From assembly GCA_021432635.1 (NCBI GenBank), contig MU270067.1, positions 372,001 through 436,000 on the forward strand: DNA of 64,000 nucleotides, given 5' to 3'. Both the position numbers and the translations under genes were made by a program. The stretch comes from Thozetella sp. PMI_491. Taxonomy: Eukaryota > Ascomycota > Sordariomycetes > Chaetosphaeriales > Chaetosphaeriaceae. Of this stretch, positions 58,715 through 64,000 are shown in pieces (positions within the stretch are counted from its first letter, which is position 1; each line of letters begins with the position of its first letter). The notes below the pieces were generated by a model. The model searched no databases and had not been told where the DNA came from. It saw only the letters and a list, made by a program, of their open reading frames with translations.

Positions 58715-61314
58715 AAATGGCACGGCGTCGGATCGGTCATTTACGACCCCCAGGATTGAAAGGGGTTCAAGGGCCATTTCTGCGGAATGATACCAACGAG
58801 TCCATGTGGCATGTTTTCAATACAACGGCCTCTCTAGGGTGGTCTTGGCGTGTTGGGGGGAGGCGGGTTTCTTTATCGTTCAGTACTTCAGCCCACAAAA
58901 GAATACACGAGGGTATGCATCGGATTACAACGGGTACGGTCGAGGACATTCACCCCGGACCCTGGGCTTGCTTGCCGAACACCGCCGACTTGCTTGCTGG
59001 GCAGGCGGGGTTGAAAGAAGGAAAGAAGGACCATTCCCAGGCAGGGACGGTTAGTGGTGCTGATTGCTGAGATGATGAGAGCCGACCTCGAAGCACGAGC
59101 GGTCGCTGGCCACGGCCTGCAACTGCATGTGGTGTGTTGGGGCGGCCGCCGAGTGACTCGTGGTTGCCCAGCTCGGTGCAGCGTTGCCGCCTGGATGACA
59201 GTATACGATAACAAATAGATATGGTATTTCACGATAGCTTGAGAGTTTCTTTCTCTTCCCAGACAAGACGCGATGACCACAAGCTGGGTCCATGTGATCG
59301 GGAGTACGGGTTAACACAGCTGACCGGCTACCATGGCCTATTATTTTCCCAAATCCATGTGCTGCTTTGCACGATCAGCGGCTGCAGGAAGCCGTTTCCG
59401 CCCTCTTTCAGGATGACCGGCACACGCACACACAACCACGCGCACGCAGACATGCATTGCTATCTGCGAGGATCCATTCGATAGCCCATTTGATGGGAGC
59501 CGGAGACAAGATCTGGTCCGCAGTGGGGGGGCGGTGTGGCGTGTTGGATATCCAAGCCGGCTTAATATATACCTATCGGTGGCGATCAATGGTATGCGGG
59601 ATGGGTGCACAAGCCATCTACTGGGGTTAGCTTCGGCGGTGGTTTGTGGCCTTGGTGCTGCCCGCTGCCTCATGCAATGCAAGACACGCTGGCAGGATGG
59701 AGAAACCCCTTTTAGAGGTGGGGGGAGGAGGGCCCCAGCGAGAGCGAGCCTAGACTTTTGACGGGGAGAGAGGAGGCATCGTTATATTTTTTTTTATTCC
59801 CTCCATCAGTGGCACCACATATTGCTAAGTCGGTCTCGCTTGAATGCTTTGCTGCGCTGGCACGGGGCCAAGGTTTTGTATGCATACGTTCTGTTCCTTC
59901 TTTCTGGCCTTCCACGGGTCTTTGCGTCTCGCCAGCAAAGACCAGGACCCCTCACCTCCCTTAGTGTGTGTACGTAGGGTAAACTTGGTTGGAAGGTAGC
60001 TGCTCGGTGCTTGCCGTGTGCGACGTGGTATTTTTCTGAGCTGATCGTCTCGAAGCTTGCCATAGACTAGCTCCATCAGAAGCAAAGCTGCGAAGTGCAA
60101 AAAATAGAGCCCCCCTCCCTTGCCCCCTCCCAAAGCTTCTTGTGTCAATGTGCCATTGATGCCAGCGGCGTGTTCTGCGTAGATCACCTACCCCCCTTTC
60201 TTCCCCACGTGATATACGAGGCGCCGCCCGACGAATTGGAACACGACCCTTTGGGAATTGGCGGGGACGAGCTTGAAGTTGACGGCCTGGGGGGTGTGCA
60301 AACGAGGAGGGGTCTCGCCTGCTCTCGAAGAAAAAGGCAGAGTAGACGCTGTATCTGCAGTACACGCCCCCGTACCTGGCGAGGCCTCGACGAGCCGTCG
60401 TCTGCCTGTTAGCTCTGCTTTGGCACAATTTTTTTTAACACTTCGGCCCTCGGTCGTCGCTGCTCCTTCTTTCTCTCTTCCTTGATACCACTCCATTGCT
60501 CGACGCTGTGCTGTTATTATACGAGGATCCATCCGTCCCACCCCTGATTCTTTTTTTCCCTCCCCATCGCCTTTCCACGAGCCGTCTCCATTTGATCTTA
60601 CCTTGCATCTCTTAGCGGCTTTTGCCTGCTCCAGGGTTGTAATCCGGAGCATCGCTTGCCAGCGTGGACAGGGCTTGGCATTGGACTCAACAAGCCGCCT
60701 ACTAAGCTCCACGGGGCTGGTAGCTCCCCCTCCCAACGACTAGCCATCTATCTATTTTTTTTATTCCTCTGTCCTGACCGCCTCCCGCTCCAAAGAGCAC
60801 CAGCACCTAAGGGGCAGACGCGGAGCCGTTGAGAAAAGGGACTCGGATGCGGCAGACCTTTCGCGGCCCCTGACGTCGATTCGTGTCAGCCCGCCGGAGC
60901 ACAACACCTAGCTTTGACCTGCCCTCGAAAGCTGGGCCGATCCCGGTAAAATTACCCGCCCCGATCAACACCGGCGCCGTGCCCTTCGCCAGGGGGGATC
61001 CCGACTCGATCCCAGGGGTTACACTTGAGCCTCATTCCGGCCACGAGGCCTTCTGACTTGAATTGGCTGCCCGGAGATTATCTTGCCCACCCGATCATTT
61101 GCGAATATCGAAGCCTGTCTGCCCCAGCAAGCATCCTCGACCTCGACCGCCTTGATGGCATCCGTATAGAAAGCCCTGTCCCCTGCCCAAGAACGCGCGA
61201 GGAACGGGCGCGGTCTTGCCCGAGAACGAACCTACCGACTTGAATCCTCCTTAATCCCTCCTCCCACGGGCCTCCTAATTGCTGCTTGTCTGCCTGGGGG
61301 CGACACTCGATACC
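58715..61314. other. 2.6-kb intergenic region, os-2 to avl9
   Basis: No supported gene. Low-complexity A/C repeats (CACACGCACACACAACC-type, about 59418-59455), T-runs near 59788 and 60427, and C/T-rich DNA near avl9 suggest leader sequence. Open frames of 100-180 codons on the minus strand (for example 60188-60736) overlap others and have unnatural Arg/Gly-rich composition. Confidence 0.5.
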
Positions 61315-63772
61315 ATGTCGACGCCGGCTACGCCTACAAACGGCACCATGACCCCGACTGAGGGCGCTGGTGGGGCTGGCCAGAAGCCCGGCATTGCGCC
61401 CTTGGTGTGCATCGTCGACTTCCACCACGCGCGCGGCCCCGAGGTCGAGAAGTGGTTTGGCGTCTCCGAGGGTACAGATCCAGCCGTCGACTTCGATTGG
61501 CCGCTGCTCCCCTTCATGGCGCTCAGCGATGGCGCGCATGCGTGAGTCGCCCGCACTCGGTCGCGCAGATGCTCTATGCGCCGTCCGGACCTACGCCCGC
61601 CTCAGTCCTCCCTCCTTTGTGTGCTAACGATCCTCCTTGCCCGCAGCACGACCGAAGACTTCTCCTACTTCACCCTCCTCCGCCCCGCAACCAATGACAT
61701 CCCGGCGACCTCCCTCTTCGGTATATCCTGCACTCGGCAGATGGATGCGTCCAAACTGCTCAACCGCCCGCCCGAGGTGACGCGATCGACGGTGCAGAAG
61801 GCGGTGGTAGTGATTGCCGATACGCCCCAGCATTTTGGAATGCTTCGGGAGCGCCTCAGTGTCGTGACCAAGGCGTGGTTCGACCAGCGCGAGTTCACCG
61901 ACGTAGAGATTCTGCGTCGCTTCCAAGAGAGCCTTGCCGAAGAGAAGAAAGAAGAGGATCGGGATGAATACCTCGGTATGAACCTGCGTGTTTTGATACA
62001 TGAGTACAAGTGGCAGACGCTGGTCCTACTAAAGTGCTGCTTGCTGCAGCCAAAGGTATATTCTTCCGAGATGCCCCCCTCTCTCCCCGCTGTGAAGCTG
62101 CTTCTGACGGGGTGCGTCCTAGATGCTTTTCTTCGGCTCGCGGTGCGAGCGCTTGTGTATGGTGCAGTTTGCACTCGTCTCCTTGATACCCGGGCTGTTG
62201 CGCAACCTCCAGGACTGTGCCGGCCCAGACCTGAACAGTTACGAGAAGAGCCTGACCAGGCCGACAAGCCTGAAGACAAGCGACCGGAATTCTCTTCTTT
62301 TATACATGGGCTTGCCGCTTCAGATATTTGGACGGGTAGGCGGACCAACATTCCCTCACGGGCTTGACCGATCTGTTTTCTGACACCGTCTCCAGGGAAG
62401 CTTGTTTGGGCCATACACACCCTTACAACAGCTGGATATATTGGCCGACTTCGGTACCAAGTCGTACATTGTGGGCAGCACAAACTCGCTGCTTCTGCAG
62501 CAGAAGGATAAGTACAGCGATATCCTCATTAACTTGGACGAAGAGACGATCAACATCACTTCGAGCTCGCTCAGAGCTGCCCTTACCCTTACGGTTGCCG
62601 ACAGGAGGTGGATTGACTTCATCACCCAGGGCGTCAACGACACCTGGGATGAAGCGAATCCAGAACGGCCCAAGACGATGGGATATGTCGGCAGCGAGTC
62701 GTTCATCCGTCTGCAGTTCGAGGAGTATCTCCTCTCCCTCATCTCGTCCGCCAAGTACCACAACCACCTCGCCAAGTACGGGAACAACCCAAAGATGATG
62801 CTCCCGCATATCGAAGGCGACCCGGCACTCGACTATGGTCTGGATTTTATTGACTACTGGGCACGCACTGAGAACTACCGCATGTGGGATGCCAATACCG
62901 ACGCCTCCCTCTTTGACATCATCGAGCCGAAGCACCCGTGCGCAGGTGGCCTTACGATGGACGACATCCAGAGGCGCATCTCTCAGCAAGTGCAAGACTT
63001 GCACTTGGACGAGCGCTTTGCGCAGGGCCGCGAAGTCATGGGCCGCAACCTGGCGGCGGGGCGCGAAAAAGCAAGCGCCATGTTTAATAAATTTTACGCT
63101 GATATGGAAGCTTTGCGGGAAGCGCAGCGCGAGGCGGCAAGGAAGCGCGCAGAGGAAGCAAAGGAGAAGGGCCTCCCATCACCAGACCCCCGTAACGGAG
63201 GCAACTTCCCGGCGGTTGACCTCGGGGCCGCTCAGAAGACGATGCAGTCTGTTGGTACCAAGGCTGGCGCCTACATTGGCAGCTGGGCGGCCTGGGGCCG
63301 CGAGAGGAGCAAGGCAGGTTGGGGACGGCCCCCGAGCACGACAAGCAGTGCGACAAGCAACGGCGGCGGCTGGGGCTCCGGCTGGGGCAAGAGCAAAAGC
63401 CGGACATCGTTAGCCAGTCAGTCGGATGCAGGCTCAGACCATGCGCTCAAGAGCCCTCGCATGTCGATGTCGTCGCCGCTGACGGGCCGTGGCGAAGAAA
63501 AGCCCGAGGAGCGGCCACTCACACAGGGTAGCTTCAGCGAGAGCATCTTCGACGCCGCCGAGTCCGAGAGCGGGGCATCCTCGAATCCGGGATCATCGCC
63601 CCCGCGGAAGACGGGGGTGCAACCTGGTGGCTATGCACCGCTAGGGAGCGGTATCGACAGCGTCGTTGCTAGTGACGCAACCCACGAGGACGGCACCCTG
63701 AACGGAACGAAGACCCCGACAGCAGACGGGGAGGCTAAGCTCCCTGAATCTAAGGTCCCTGAGGCAACATAG
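61315..63772 (+). CDS. avl9: AVL9 protein, late secretory pathway
   Basis: Conserved eukaryotic protein required in yeast for exocytic traffic between the Golgi and plasma membrane; human AVL9 affects cell polarity and migration. Related to DENN-type proteins. Four exons (61315-61541, 61647-62055, 62123-62335, 62396-63772) give 741 residues. The AVL9 domain (about 28-500) opens with L-V-C-I-V-D-F-H-H-A-R-G-P-E-V-E and contains W-P-L-L-P-F-M-A-L-S-D-G-A-H, F-G-I-S-C-T-R-Q, V-L-L-K-C-C-L-L-Q-P-K, and G-S-L-F-G-P-Y-T-P-L-Q-Q. A highly charged helix (A-R-K-R-A-E-E-A-K-E-K-G, about 505-545) and a Ser/Gly/Thr-rich disordered tail follow. At 61976 a GTATGA looks like a donor, but reading through (L-G-M-N-L-R-V-L-I-H-E) is needed for the family sequence. 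Start at 61315 follows TACC. Confidence 0.92.
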
Positions 63773-64000
63773 GAGCTGCCTGTGGGGGCCACAGCGGCAT
63801 GGAGCACCCCACGCCAGCCGAGGCCAGCGGGTTAGTCCGCTGCTGGGCAGGGAGGTCGGGCGTGGAGGAGACGGGCCATTCGCTGGATACATGCAACCAT
63901 GTAATCCCGTACGCGGGGCAAGAAAGAGTCTTGGAGCGAATAGGACTAAATGCCCGGTCAGGAAAGCAGGGAAGGAAACGAACGACACGGCCAAATCAAT

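Noticed and set aside
61976-61981. GTATGA donor-like site within avl9 exon 2
   Set aside because: Removing sequence from here deletes the conserved L-G-M-N-L-R-V-L-I-H-E...C-C-L-L-Q-P-K stretch; the frame reads through cleanly.

Overview
This is a nuclear segment of a filamentous ascomycete, most likely a sordariomycete near Neurospora and the Chaetomiaceae. The evidence is GC-rich coding sequence, introns of roughly 50-90 nt with GTRNGT donors and CTRAC-type branch points, UTR introns, long CT-rich 5' leaders, and proteins matching Neurospora-type families: OS-2 of 358 residues with a TGY loop, and a group III G-alpha of 355 residues with no CAAX tail. I see no CRISPR array, rRNA gene, convincing tRNA gene, transposon or RIP-like AT-rich block. 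Placement at genus level is inference; I could not run a search. Layout: 12 confidently recognised protein genes plus one 54-codon gene. In order they are: a YAT-family amino acid permease (+, 1578-3585); Utp21/WDR36 of the U3 processome (-, 3815-7064); the Vip1/Asp1/PPIP5K inositol pyrophosphate kinase-phosphatase (+, 8938-14171); a 54-residue Cys/His-rich protein (+, 21813-21977) standing alone in about 12 kb of otherwise gene-free DNA; the karyopherin Mtr10/transportin-3 (-, 26485-29754); the core spliceosomal protein SmE (+, 30432-31106); 5-formyltetrahydrofolate cyclo-ligase (-, 31264-32104); an OPT oligopeptide transporter (+, 33596-36918); a GNAT acetyltransferase (+, 37744-38427); the G-alpha subunit GNA-3 (+, 44807-46272); glycogen phosphorylase (+, 50012-53077); the HOG-type MAP kinase OS-2 (+, 57171-58714); and the secretory-pathway protein Avl9 (+, 61315-63772). 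How the genes relate: they are housekeeping and signalling genes and do not form one operon-like system. Several act in nutrient and stress control (GNA-3/cAMP, OS-2/HOG, Vip1 inositol pyrophosphates, glycogen phosphorylase, amino acid and peptide uptake). Others act in RNA biology (Utp21, SmE, and Mtr10, which imports SR-type RNA-binding proteins). mtr10 and sme1 are divergent over 677 bp; permease/utp21 and sme1/FAU1 are tail to tail. The signalling genes carry very long upstream regions (about 4-6 kb) rich in simple repeats and CT tracts. Most unusual observations: (1) SmE can only be read correctly if a 4-nucleotide microexon (GGCT, 30779-30782) is spliced between two minimal introns. (2) The isolated 54-residue protein has a compact C1/DC1-like set of zinc-ligand pairs. 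(3) A 17-bp-stem hairpin lies at 42293-42335, and twin palindromic TTATCGATAA sites lie upstream of utp21.
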